Source: Lentisphaerae bacterium GWF2_50_93 (GTDB lineage: Bacteria; Verrucomicrobiota; Lentisphaeria; Victivallales; GWF2-50-93). Taken from it: DNA of 64,000 bases. This document shows positions 44,224 to 53,105 of this stretch, in pieces. Each line of letters begins with the position of its first letter. The stretch's first letter is position 1. The translations under genes and the position numbers were made by a program. Under the pieces are notes generated by a model. That model was not told where the DNA came from and did no database searches. It saw nothing but the letters and a program-made list of their open reading frames with translations. Where the stretch lies: contig MHBI01000082.1 of the NCBI GenBank assembly GCA_001804815.1, positions 21,356-85,355 on the forward strand. The letters run 5' to 3'.

Positions 44224-45063
44224 ATGAATGAAACCGCATTAGCAGTTTTTGAAAACCATAAAATCCGTCGTCATTATGATGAAAATACAGAGACATGGTA
44301 TTTTTCGGTTATTGATGTTGTCGCGGCTTTAACAGACAGCATCAACCCCCGTGATTACTGGTTTAGAATGAAAATGCGGGTTAAAAACGAGGATGGCCTT
44401 GAACTGTCGACAATTTGTCGACAGTTGAAAATGAAAGCATCTGACGGAAAAATGCGGGAAACCGATACTGCCAATGCAGAAGGGCTTTTAAGGATTATCC
44501 AGTCTATCCCCTCACCGAAAGCCGAACCATTCAAGCGATGGCTGGCAAAGGTAGGATACGAACGATTACAGGACATGAGCGACCCAGCACGTTCACTCGA
44601 CCGTGCCCGTGAATACTGGCAGCAGCACGGTAGAAGCGAAAAGTGGATCCAGCAGCGGATGATGGGGCAGGAAACCCGTAATAAACTCACTGACTACTGG
44701 AAAGACCACGAAATAACTAAAGAAGACGAATATGCTGTTCTCACCAACATCATCCATCAGGAATGGAGCGGTGTTTCTGTCAAAAAGCATAAGGATATCA
44801 AGAAACTTAAAGCTCAGAATCTGCGCGATCACATGACCGAAGCGGAGTTGATTTTCACGGCACTTGCAGAACTTTCAACACGACAGATAGCTGAGAGTGT
44901 CGATGCCACGGGTATGCCCGAGAATGCCGAAGCCGGAAAAAGAGGTGGTAAAATTGCTAAAAATGCCAGGCTTGAATTGGAATCTAAAACCGGCAAGAGT
45001 GTTATCACAGGCGAGAACTATCTCCCACCAGTCCAGAAACAAAGGAAGATAAAACAGAATTGA
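44224..45063 (+). CDS. BRO-N domain protein (DinD-like/antirepressor family)
   Basis: This 279-residue protein has an N-terminal BRO domain (RRHYDENTETWYFSVIDVVA, then INPRDYWFRMK, about 12-100). BRO-type domains bind DNA in phage antirepressors and baculovirus BRO proteins. The central part (SIPSPKAEPFKRWLAKVGY, then RAREYWQQHGRSEKWIQQRM) matches the bacterial group annotated as DinD-like or phage antirepressor. The C-terminus ends in Lys-rich tail RKIKQN. It may be a damage-response or addiction-like regulator. It has AAGGAG upstream and lies directly before a VapBC pair, forming an accessory cassette inside the MoxR operon. Confidence 0.8.
   Translation: MNETALAVFENHKIRRHYDENTETWYFSVIDVVAALTDSINPRDYWFRMKMRVKNEDGLELSTICRQLKMKASDGKMRETDTANAEGLLRIIQSIPSPKAEPFKRWLAKVGYERLQDMSDPARSLDRAREYWQQHGRSEKWIQQRMMGQETRNKLTDYWKDHEITKEDEYAVLTNIIHQEWSGVSVKKHKDIKKLKAQNLRDHMTEAELIFTALAELSTRQIAESVDATGMPENAEAGKRGGKIAKNARLELESKTGKSVITGENYLPPVQKQRKIKQN
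44402..44426. promoter_or_regulatory. 25-bp palindrome inside the BRO-N coding sequence
   Basis: AACTGTCGACAA-T-TTGTCGACAGTT is perfect over 12 bp per arm. It lies in codons for ELSTICRQLK. It shares the GACAA-N-TTGTC core with the upstream site at 44166-44182. Confidence 0.45.
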
Positions 45064-45120
45064 TCCCGGATTTGAAAAGTCGAATCGATAGGATTATCGT
45101 ATGACAAAAAGGAGATCGAT

Positions 45121-45330
45121 ATGAATGCTGTAACTGTTTCCCCGAAATTCCAGGTCGTCATTCCAAAGGCGGTGAGGGAACGCGCCCATATCATGCCAGG
45201 AGAGAAACTCCAGATATTGAGTTTTGACGACAGGATTGAACTTGTCCGGATCCGTCCAATGCGTAAAGTGCTGGGGTTCCTGCGTGGACTGGACTCGAAA
45301 TTCGTCCGCGAAAAGGAGGATCGCATATGA
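45121..45330 (+). CDS. AbrB/MazE-type antitoxin (VapB-like)
   Basis: This 69-residue protein begins TVSPKFQVVIPKAVRERAHI, a textbook AbrB/SpoVT swapped-hairpin DNA-binding domain. The tail (KVLGFLRGLDSKFVREKEDR) would wrap the toxin. It has AAGGAG upstream, and the 3' end overlaps the toxin start by 4 bp, so toxin translation depends on antitoxin translation. Confidence 0.88.
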   Translation: MNAVTVSPKFQVVIPKAVRERAHIMPGEKLQILSFDDRIELVRIRPMRKVLGFLRGLDSKFVREKEDRI

Positions 45331-45707
45331 ACCTTGTTGACACATCGGGGTGGCTCGAATATTTCTTTGATGAAGCCAATTCCGGTTATTTTTCAAGCCC
45401 CATCGAGGAAACGGATGCATTGCTTGTTCCGGTAATCTGCCTATACGAGGTGTTCAAGAAAGTCAATGCCGTAGCCGATGAGGCGCGTGCCCTTCAAGCC
45501 GTGGCACAGATGAAGCAAGGACTCATTGCGGACATTACCGAAGACGTGGCGCTCAGCGCGGCGCTGATCAGTCTTAAACACAAGCTGCCCATGGCGGACA
45601 GTCTGATCTACGCGACTGCACGTGCACACGGGGCAATCCTGTGGACGCAAGACGATCATTTTCGAAATCTGCCGGGAGTGAATTACAAAAAAGCCAAGAC
45701 CGGATGA
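45327..45707 (+). CDS. PIN-domain toxin (VapC-like)
   Basis: This 126-residue PIN-fold protein carries D5 in NLVDTSGW, a Glu in VICLYEVFKKV near residue 40, LPMADSLIYATARA near 90 and WTQDDHF near 110, the acidic quartet of VapC ribonucleases. It forms a type II toxin-antitoxin pair with the overlapping AbrB-type gene. The next operon gene starts 17 bp after its stop, so it is tightly placed in the MoxR operon. Its sequence is distinct from the PIN toxin at 16521. Confidence 0.88.
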   Translation: MNLVDTSGWLEYFFDEANSGYFSSPIEETDALLVPVICLYEVFKKVNAVADEARALQAVAQMKQGLIADITEDVALSAALISLKHKLPMADSLIYATARAHGAILWTQDDHFRNLPGVNYKKAKTG

Positions 45708-45723
45708 AGTTGCAGGTATAATC

Positions 45724-48700
45724 ATGGAAAACTTAACATTGCCGGAATCGCTGAGTTCCCAGCTGAGGGGATTTCAGAGGAAGCTGCGCGCGATCGAAAG
45801 CGCGACTGCGGTCGCCATTGCTTTCTGCATCATGGCGGCGGCTTTCACGTTCCTGTACATATCCGACAGGGCCTGGGACACGCCCGTAATACTCCGGTTC
45901 ATTCTGTTCCTCTGCGGTATTGTTCCTGTCATATATCTTGTCTTCTACACCATCTACCATGTGTTCATGAAACGCCGTGACTTCAAGACGCTTTCCATAC
46001 TCGTCCAAAAACACCATAAGAGACTTGGGGACAGTCTGCTTGGCGTAGTTGAACTCTCGGAGAATAATGAGCTTTCCGAGAATGTTTCAAAGGAACTGTG
46101 CTCGGCGGCGATTGCGAACATCGCAGAAAGATCCAGGTCGATGGATTTCTGTGAGGCGATAAACAGGCGCGCACTCAGGCGGTTCATGGCGTGGTCGCTT
46201 GCTATGGCCGTGCTCATAACCTGCATCGTCATCTTCACAAAACCCGCATTCAGCAATGCTCTTTCGAGATGGCTCAATCCTTTTTCGTCAGTTGAAAGGT
46301 TCACATTCGTCAAGATCAACGGCATCCCGAAACAGATGACGGTTCCGCATGGCGAAGAATTCGAGATCAGATGCTCCCTCGACAAGGCATCATCGATAAA
46401 ACCGCTGTCCATCAAATACAGATGCGGACAGGAGCCTGCGAGGCTTGCCGCACTGGGGCAGGACGTTACGGTGCTTAAAATCTCAGGACAGACAAAACCT
46501 GTCAATTTGAAAGTGTGGTCCGGCGATTTCAGCAGGAACGTGAGAATCAATCCTGTCCACCGTCCAGTGCTGTTAAGTCTCGAGGCTGATGTGAAGCTTC
46601 CGGAATATACAGGGAGGGCTCCTTTGAAGACCAAGGTCTCTGGAAAGACATTCAACGTTCTCGAGGGCAGCAGATACAGCTTTGAAGGAAAGGCCGACAG
46701 GGAACTGAAATCCGCAGAGCTTGCTGATTCCTCCGGAAAGACTGCAAGTCTGAAAGTCAAAGGCGCCACCTTCTCCACCGATGTCTTCAATGTCGCCTTT
46801 TCGGAAAAGAACCATATTATCTGGAAAGACACGAATGATCTTAAACCGCTCCATGATTTCGAGTACTCAGTCCTGCCGGAAAAGGATCAGGAGCCATTTA
46901 CGGAATGTCCGAAGCTCCCGCTCTATTCCGCCATGCTTGCCGATGAGACTCTGATAATCCAGGCCTCCGCCGAGGACGACTATGGAGTATCTGAAATCGG
47001 CGCGTCGTATTCTTCCGCCGACCCCAGGAACGAAATGAAGATATATGCGACCGGAACGATGAAGCTCGCGAAAGGTGGTCCGGAAAAAACGAAGGTCGAC
47101 GCTGAATTCATGTTCTGTCCGCGTCTCATGAGGATACCGGAACAGTCGCTTGTCACCATCTGCTCGACCGCGACGGATTATTTCCCTGACAGGAAGGAAG
47201 TGCTTTCGCGTCAGTACAAGATTTATGTCCTCAGCCTTCAGGAGCATGCGAAGCTGCTGGAGGAGGAGCTGGATTCCATAATGGGAAAATTCGAAGACCT
47301 CATCTGGCGCGAAGAGGAAAACCTCGAGAAGAACAAGAACATCAGCAAGCTGCCTGAAAATGAAATGAAGAAGGATGAGACCGGCGAGAAGATTTCAGAA
47401 CAGAAAGAAGGGGAGAAGGCAAATTCGGAAGACCTCGAAAAACTTTCCGAGAAGGGAATGAAGCTCCTCGAGGAGGCGCTCCGCAACAAGGAGTTCCCCG
47501 CAAAATCCATAAAGGAATGGTCCAAGATGCTCTCGACCGCAAAGGAATTATCCCAGAAGGATATGAAGAATGTGGAAAAGAAGCTGGACAATGCATTGAA
47601 CGAGGACAAACGCAGGGAAGAGATGGAGAAGGCTGTGAAGGAACAGCAGGAGCTGCTTGAGAAGCTGAAGGAGCTCATGAAGAAGATGGATGATTCGCTG
47701 AACAACCTCACAATGGAGAATTTCGTGACCAGGCTCAACAAGGAGGCCGAGAACGAGAGGAACATCGCCTCAAAGCTTGGAGATATAATGAAGACCTCGG
47801 TCGGTATGGAACAGAACTTGCTTCCTGAGAAAATCAAGAACGATATCACTGAACAGAAGATTAAGCAGGAACGGATAAAGAAGGCCGTGAAGAATATACA
47901 GGACAACATACTCGGGTTCTTCTCCCGGACACGGATAAAGAAGTACCAGGACGTATCGGAAGAAATGGAAAAAGAAAAGATCCAGAACAAACTTGAGGAG
48001 ACTGTAGGCACAATAGCCAGGAACCAGACGGCGAAAGGCATATCCAACACGCAGGAGATAGCGAAGAAACTCGAAAAATGGGCCAAGGATCTTGGACAGA
48101 AAGGCAATGAAAAATCGTCTTCCGGCGAAGGTGAAGGCGAAATGAAACCGATCGATCCTGAAATCATGGTAGGTCTGCTCAGGCTGATACAGCAGGAACA
48201 GGAGCTTCGCGAACAGACAAGGACTCTTGATGAGAACAAGGCAGTCCTGCCCGACTACGGTGAGAAGGCCACCGGTCTTTCGGAAAAGCAGATGGGAATG
48301 CGCAAGGAACTTGGCGACCTGAAGGAAAAGGCAGCGGAATTCCAGAAACTTGCAGCCATGATGGCGGCTGCCCAGAAGGCGATGACGGATGCCGGGGCGT
48401 TCCTGTTCAAACCACAGACCGACCAGGAGACCATAGCGGCGGAGACGGAAGTCATAGAACTGCTCACATCGTCATTCCAGGAAGCTTCGGAGATGTCTGG
48501 AGAGGGCGGTGCCGGGATGATGTCCCTCATGCAGATGATGATGCAGGGACAGGGTACAAAGCCGGGCGGATTCAAGGGTTCGATCAGCAGCAATGCCGCC
48601 AACACGAAAACAGGAGGCCCTGACTTCAAGGGTCAAATGTCGGAAAAGAAATCCGACAGGACGGCAGGCAAGAATGCAAAGGCCCTGCCCGAGGAATACA

Positions 48701-48762
48701 AGGACGCGATCGAATCCTACTTCCGCCGCGTGAACAGTGTCGACAGGAACAACAACAGATAG
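45724..48762 (+). CDS. DUF4175-like membrane protein with long coiled coil
   Basis: This 1012-residue protein has helices at about 32-55, 60-82 and 152-172. A beta-rich, Ig-like region (about 190-490) has a PEYTGRAPLKT-type motif seen in PVC and alphaproteobacterial DUF4175 proteins. Residues of about 495-790 are Glu/Lys-rich coiled coil (EEELDSIMGKFEDLIWREEE, LSEKGMKLLEEAL). The C-terminus has a Gly/Met-rich linker (GEGGAGMMSLMQMMMQGQG) and ends LPEEYKDAIESYFRRVN. Topology suggests a membrane-anchored scaffold reaching into the periplasm. It is the largest member of the MoxR operon; its role is unknown. Confidence 0.72.
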   Translation: MENLTLPESLSSQLRGFQRKLRAIESATAVAIAFCIMAAAFTFLYISDRAWDTPVILRFILFLCGIVPVIYLVFYTIYHVFMKRRDFKTLSILVQKHHKRLGDSLLGVVELSENNELSENVSKELCSAAIANIAERSRSMDFCEAINRRALRRFMAWSLAMAVLITCIVIFTKPAFSNALSRWLNPFSSVERFTFVKINGIPKQMTVPHGEEFEIRCSLDKASSIKPLSIKYRCGQEPARLAALGQDVTVLKISGQTKPVNLKVWSGDFSRNVRINPVHRPVLLSLEADVKLPEYTGRAPLKTKVSGKTFNVLEGSRYSFEGKADRELKSAELADSSGKTASLKVKGATFSTDVFNVAFSEKNHIIWKDTNDLKPLHDFEYSVLPEKDQEPFTECPKLPLYSAMLADETLIIQASAEDDYGVSEIGASYSSADPRNEMKIYATGTMKLAKGGPEKTKVDAEFMFCPRLMRIPEQSLVTICSTATDYFPDRKEVLSRQYKIYVLSLQEHAKLLEEELDSIMGKFEDLIWREEENLEKNKNISKLPENEMKKDETGEKISEQKEGEKANSEDLEKLSEKGMKLLEEALRNKEFPAKSIKEWSKMLSTAKELSQKDMKNVEKKLDNALNEDKRREEMEKAVKEQQELLEKLKELMKKMDDSLNNLTMENFVTRLNKEAENERNIASKLGDIMKTSVGMEQNLLPEKIKNDITEQKIKQERIKKAVKNIQDNILGFFSRTRIKKYQDVSEEMEKEKIQNKLEETVGTIARNQTAKGISNTQEIAKKLEKWAKDLGQKGNEKSSSGEGEGEMKPIDPEIMVGLLRLIQQEQELREQTRTLDENKAVLPDYGEKATGLSEKQMGMRKELGDLKEKAAEFQKLAAMMAAAQKAMTDAGAFLFKPQTDQETIAAETEVIELLTSSFQEASEMSGEGGAGMMSLMQMMMQGQGTKPGGFKGSISSNAANTKTGGPDFKGQMSEKKSDRTAGKNAKALPEEYKDAIESYFRRVNSVDRNNNR

Positions 48763-48773
48763 GCAGTCACACG

Positions 48774-49778
48774 ATGAAAAACAAAATGAGATTTATCTTG
48801 ATGACATCATTCATCGGCTTATTATTTCTTCCGTGCGTCTACGGACAGAAGCTTTTCATAGGGAATCCCGAGGCAATACCTCCAGAGCTTGAGAGCATGT
48901 ATGCCAAGGGGCTTTCCTACCTCCAGAAGACACAGAACCAGGACGGGGATTTCCAAGGACAATACGGAAACGATCCGGCGGTCATCGGGCTTTGCATAGT
49001 TGCAATGCTTGCACATGGCGACGATCCGAACAATGGTCCGTACAGCGCCAATATAAAGCGTGGGGTCGCCAGGATTCTCAAGTCGACCAACCAAAAGAAC
49101 GGTTATATAGGGAACTCGATGTACAGCCATGGATTTGCGACTCTCGCACTTGCGGAAGCATACGGCGTTGTGAATGACGACAAGATAGGTCCGGCCCTCA
49201 AGAAGGCTGTTGACCTGATATTGAGCGCCCAGAAGAGGAATCCGCGCGGCGCCTGGAGGTACGGGCCTGAGAGCAATGATGCCGATACAACAGTGAGCGG
49301 CGCGAACTGCGTTGCGCTTTTCGCAGCGGCCAACGCCGGCATTCCCGTTCCGGACGAAGCAATCCAGAGAGCCCTGAAATTCTATGAGTCCTGCGCATGC
49401 GGCGACGGTGGATACGGATATACGCAGAAGGACTCCTCCAATTATCCGAGGACGGCAATAGGGGCGCTGGTTTTCGCGCTGGCAAAGAAAAAAGACTCAA
49501 ACAGTTTCAAGGGGGCGCTCGGATACCTCCAGACGAGAAATGCAAATGAATCCGGAGGGCATTACTACCATTACGGACTATATTATGCATCACAGGCTTT
49601 TTTCCATACCGGCACTGAAGTGTGGGAGCAATGGAACGAGGTTAACATAAAGACACTCAAGGCGACACAGTCTGACAACGGCGCATGGGGCGGGCAGCAG
49701 GGACCAGCCTTTACTACGGCGGCCGCCCTCCTCTCGATGGCCCTCAACTTCAGATATCTCCCCATATATGAAAGGTGA
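48774..49778 (+). CDS. exported prenyltransferase/squalene-oxidase-repeat protein
   Basis: This 334-residue protein has a signal peptide (about 1-24). The mature part is an alpha/alpha toroid with QW-like repeats: GLSYLQKTQNQDGDFQG, GVARILKSTNQKNGYIG, AVDLILSAQKRNPRGAWRY, ALKFYESCACGDGGYGY, LKATQSDNGAWGG. The catalytic DxDD of true squalene cyclases is not seen, so it is probably a binding toroid and not an enzyme. It is common at the end of MoxR-VWA operons in PVC bacteria. The gene starts 11 bp after the previous stop and overlaps the next frame's earliest start. Confidence 0.82.
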   Translation: MKNKMRFILMTSFIGLLFLPCVYGQKLFIGNPEAIPPELESMYAKGLSYLQKTQNQDGDFQGQYGNDPAVIGLCIVAMLAHGDDPNNGPYSANIKRGVARILKSTNQKNGYIGNSMYSHGFATLALAEAYGVVNDDKIGPALKKAVDLILSAQKRNPRGAWRYGPESNDADTTVSGANCVALFAAANAGIPVPDEAIQRALKFYESCACGDGGYGYTQKDSSNYPRTAIGALVFALAKKKDSNSFKGALGYLQTRNANESGGHYYHYGLYYASQAFFHTGTEVWEQWNEVNIKTLKATQSDNGAWGGQQGPAFTTAAALLSMALNFRYLPIYER

Positions 49779-49782
49779 AAAG

Positions 49783-51189
49783 ATGCAGGAGCGCATCAAA
49801 GGGATTTTGTTCTTGTTCCTGTTTGTTTCAGGATTTTCCGCAATCTGCGGGGATGAGGCGAAGCCTGCGGACAAATCTTCCGTCATCATTCTGAAGAACA
49901 ACGACATGCTTCATGGCGGCCTGCTCTCAGTGTCTCCCGTTGACGGAAAAGTCCTCTGGCAACATCCGGATTCAAAGACACCGTTCAGCTTCCTGCTGAA
50001 AAACCTCCGGCAGATCGACTCGTCGGGCATTGACCCGAAAATTTCCAAGGACAGTCCTCCGTTTGCCCTCGTCCTGACAAATGGTGACGTGCTGAGCGGC
50101 TCCATAATTTCCATGGATACTGCATATGTCATGTTGAAGACATGGTTTGCCGGCGATCTGAAAATTGACAGGCGGATGCTGAAGGAAATAATAAATACAG
50201 GTTCCTCGCAGCCCGTATTCAAGGGTCCCAACAGCCTTAATGAATGGCATGTGCAGAAAATGGATCCGGAAAACGCGATGGAATCAGACATGCCAGGCAA
50301 GGTTGAGTTCAAGGATGGATGCCTTGCCATGTCCGGCTACGAGGCATATGCCGACAAGAAGGATATCAAGATTCCGGAAATGGTCAAGATGGAATATACA
50401 ACCACCCTTAACAATGACGGCTCCGGCGTCATATTCTTCACAGACGCGCCGATCACAAACAAGGATGGCAACTCGCTTGATTCCGAGATCTACAGGATGA
50501 AGGCATATGGCGTCTCCATCTCCAGGCATTCCATAAGCGCAGGCAGGTGCAGGAACGGTGAATGGCAGTCCGGAGGCGATTCAGCCGAGGCCAGGATAAG
50601 GAACCTGCTGGCCTCGTCGCCCAAGATCAAGGTGGATATCTATGCCAGCAGGAAGGCCGGGACTATAAATGTATTCCTCAACAACTCGCCGGCACTGAAG
50701 TACATTGACCAGGACAGTGATTTTCCAAAAGGCGGCGGATTATGCTTTGTGATGGTCGACAACTCTGAAAACGCACCGATACAAATAAGCAATATCAAAA
50801 TTGGAGCCTGGGATGGCAAGCTCCCCTCGACGGGCTCCTCTGATGAACAGCTTGACAAGGACACTATCCTGTTTTCAAACAAGGACAAGACCACCGGAAG
50901 GCTCAGGTCGATAAACAACGGCTCTATACAGTTCGACACTGAATTCGCACAGCTGGCCGTTCCGCTCGAGAGGATCTCGTCAATTCTCACATCCGGCGAG
51001 AAAAGACGGCAGGCCAGGAGGGAGATCAATGATGTCAAGGCTTACTTCGACGGAGACGACTGCATTACGGTCAACATCTCGGATATTTCAGGCGGGAAGA
51101 TAAAAGGAAGGAGCGAGAACTTCGGAGAGGTGACTCTCGACATGGACGCTTTCTCCAAGATATCATTCAACATATACGACGAAGACTGA
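49783..51189 (+). CDS. secreted beta-rich protein, paralogue A
   Basis: About 468 residues with a signal peptide (MQERIKGILFLFLFVSGF). Two short modules of LxNGDxLxGxI type occur near 40-130: ILKNNDMLHGGLLSV and LTNGDVLSGSIISMDTAYV. The second leads into LKTWFAGDLKIDRRMLKEI. A concanavalin/LamG-like sandwich (about 155-340) follows, and a third module lies at the C-terminus (NKDKTTGRLRSINNGSIQF). The neighbour at 51209 has the same layout. It may bind carbohydrate or protein at the envelope. The start at 49783 is chosen because AAGGTG precedes it; an in-frame Met 5 codons upstream overlaps the previous stop. Confidence 0.65.
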   Translation: MQERIKGILFLFLFVSGFSAICGDEAKPADKSSVIILKNNDMLHGGLLSVSPVDGKVLWQHPDSKTPFSFLLKNLRQIDSSGIDPKISKDSPPFALVLTNGDVLSGSIISMDTAYVMLKTWFAGDLKIDRRMLKEIINTGSSQPVFKGPNSLNEWHVQKMDPENAMESDMPGKVEFKDGCLAMSGYEAYADKKDIKIPEMVKMEYTTTLNNDGSGVIFFTDAPITNKDGNSLDSEIYRMKAYGVSISRHSISAGRCRNGEWQSGGDSAEARIRNLLASSPKIKVDIYASRKAGTINVFLNNSPALKYIDQDSDFPKGGGLCFVMVDNSENAPIQISNIKIGAWDGKLPSTGSSDEQLDKDTILFSNKDKTTGRLRSINNGSIQFDTEFAQLAVPLERISSILTSGEKRRQARREINDVKAYFDGDDCITVNISDISGGKIKGRSENFGEVTLDMDAFSKISFNIYDED

Positions 51190-51208
51190 AACAAAGGAAA
51201 TTAAAATA

Positions 51209-52702
51209 ATGAAAGGATATTCGAACATGAATAAATCATCAATCAGGAAACTGGCTCTAGCCGCATTGATGGCATCCGCCATCCTTCCGGAACTGCATGC
51301 CGAACTCGCCTTGCCGGCACCACAGCCAAACCAGGGCGGCGATAAGAAGCCAGCCGCCGCTGAAACTTCCGGCGTAGGGATTTCCGTCGACGGCGGCAAA
51401 TATGACACCCTCCGTTTTTCCGGACGTGATTTCTTAAGCGGCAAGCTTGTTTCATTCATCCCCGGCAAGGCTCTCACCTGGACCCACCCCGACACCGACA
51501 AGCCGATCGAATTCAAAGTCGCCAATCTCAAGGAGATAACGTTCTCAGGGAAACAGCTCCCGGTCCCTGCGGGGACTTCGACCGTCAGGCTTACAAACGG
51601 CGATGTCTTCAAGGGAGGAATAGTGAAACTCGACAAGGACTATCTAGTAGTCAAGACCTGGTATGCCGGAGACATAAGGATATCCAGGAAAATGCTGAAG
51701 GAGATCCTGCCGGCCACTACAAGTTCGGCAATCTACGAGGGGCCGACTGACATAAAGGAATGGACGGTCGACAACCAGCGGGGCGGAGGAGACAACAAGA
51801 AGATAGAAGTCAGCAACAAGACACTGAGCATACCCGGGAACTGCACCGCCGGAAGGGACATGAAGCTCCCTGAAATGGCCAAGATCGAATTTGATCTGCT
51901 CTTCGCCCAGAACTCAAACGTTAACATCTTCCTCTACAGCGACCAGATTGCCAGGCACCAGGGGAATTCATATATCCTGAACATATCTTCCAACTACATA
52001 TACCTGCAGAGATATTCCCGGAACGAAGGAAGCGACTCGCTCGGACAGGGTGAATGCCGGAGGATGATGGAAAAGAACGTTGCGCACTTCACGCTTCTCG
52101 TCAACAAGAAACAGAAGACATTCACGATCATGGTCAACGGGGGGATAGTCCAGCAGATCACAGACAACCGGGGCGAGTTCTGTGGAAAGGGCGGAATGAT
52201 ATCATTCTACAATTCGGGAGGTTATGGATCGCTGAAAATCAGGAACATCCTCATATCCAGGTGGGATGGAAGGATTCCGAACGCCGCGGCTGACACGGAG
52301 GAGAACGTCAAGGACAACATTGTCTTCAGCAACGAGGACAAGGTAACCGGCAAGCTGAAGACGATTGAAAACGGGCAGATCACGTTTGAGACCGAATTTG
52401 CCTCTCTGAACGTCCCGATTGAAAGGGCGAGAAGCATACGGTTCTCAAGGGAAGGCGCCCAGGTCGCAAAAAGAAACACCGATGACATAAAGGCATTCTT
52501 CGCGTCCGACGAATCAATCACCGTCGAGGTGCAGAAGATATCCGATGGAAAGATCAGCGGTAAAAGCGAAAACTTCGGCAATGCCGATTTCCTGCTGAAC
52601 GCGTTCAAGAAGATCACTTTGAACATTTATGACGAACCGGCGGAGGACGAGAAGGAGGGAAGTTCGAATGCGGGCGGTGAAGACGCAGCGCTGCTGGAGT
52701 AA
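51209..52702 (+). CDS. secreted beta-rich protein, paralogue B
   Basis: This 497-residue protein has a signal peptide (about 1-32). Its order of domains equals that of the gene just upstream: a FSGRDFLSGKLVSF module, LTNGDVFKGGIVKLDKDYLV, VKTWYAGDIRISRKMLKEI, a LamG-like sandwich (about 175-360, IEFDLLFAQNSNVNIFLYS), and C-terminal NEDKVTGKLKTIENGQITF and VPIERARSIRF. The conserved block KTWxAGDxxIxRxMLKEI ties the two as tandem duplicates. The start may be 51209 or 51227, both with AAGGA-like sequences. It is the last gene of the operon. Confidence 0.65.
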   Translation: MKGYSNMNKSSIRKLALAALMASAILPELHAELALPAPQPNQGGDKKPAAAETSGVGISVDGGKYDTLRFSGRDFLSGKLVSFIPGKALTWTHPDTDKPIEFKVANLKEITFSGKQLPVPAGTSTVRLTNGDVFKGGIVKLDKDYLVVKTWYAGDIRISRKMLKEILPATTSSAIYEGPTDIKEWTVDNQRGGGDNKKIEVSNKTLSIPGNCTAGRDMKLPEMAKIEFDLLFAQNSNVNIFLYSDQIARHQGNSYILNISSNYIYLQRYSRNEGSDSLGQGECRRMMEKNVAHFTLLVNKKQKTFTIMVNGGIVQQITDNRGEFCGKGGMISFYNSGGYGSLKIRNILISRWDGRIPNAAADTEENVKDNIVFSNEDKVTGKLKTIENGQITFETEFASLNVPIERARSIRFSREGAQVAKRNTDDIKAFFASDESITVEVQKISDGKISGKSENFGNADFLLNAFKKITLNIYDEPAEDEKEGSSNAGGEDAALLE

Positions 52703-52715
52703 TTGCAGCGGATTG

Positions 52716-52786
52716 AAGTAGGTACGCCCTTCAGGGTGTACCATTTTCATCTCTAAGAATGGTACAGCCTAAAAGCCTGTCTACTA
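52716..52786. repeat. GTAG repeat 14 bp past the operon's last stop
   Basis: The left arm is AAGTAGGTACGCCCTTCAGG and the right arm GGTACAGCCTAAAAGCCTG, ending in CTACTA. The stem differs from copy 1 by compensating changes (GCCCTTCAGGG) but the GTAG foot is kept. No gene is seen in 52787-53073. Confidence 0.75.
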
Positions 52787-53073
52787 TACGCATTTTTTTG
52801 CTCTGTTTAGAATTCTTTATGATGAGTCCTCCAGACGGAGGACGAATCTTTGAAGTGCGCAGATCATTCTGCGCTTTGGATTCCACTGGAACCGTGGAGA
52901 AGATAACAGCTTTCGCTTTTGTTATGATGCTACGGCATGACGAATAGCTGTAAAAACAAAGCGGTGAATAATCACCGCAGTCCAAAGTCAGGCCGAAGCG
53001 CCTGACGTAAAGATGCAAAGACAGAAGAACCGGAGAACATGACGTGGACAGTACTGGAATATGCGTATAGTAG

Positions 53074-53098
53074 TCAGGGCTAAAGCCCGTCCCTACTT
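53074..53098. repeat. single-arm GTAG repeat after uvsE
   Basis: CAGGGCTAAAGCCCGTCCC followed by TACTT, with the GTAG foot on the minus strand, lies 8 bp past the uvsE stop. Confidence 0.7.
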
Positions 53099-53105
53099 TT
53101 GCAGT

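Noticed and set aside
47238..48239. A 333-codon minus-strand frame opposite the coiled-coil protein
   Set aside because: It is a Ser/Phe-rich mirror of the Lys/Glu-rich plus-strand coiled coil, a common artefact of such codon composition.
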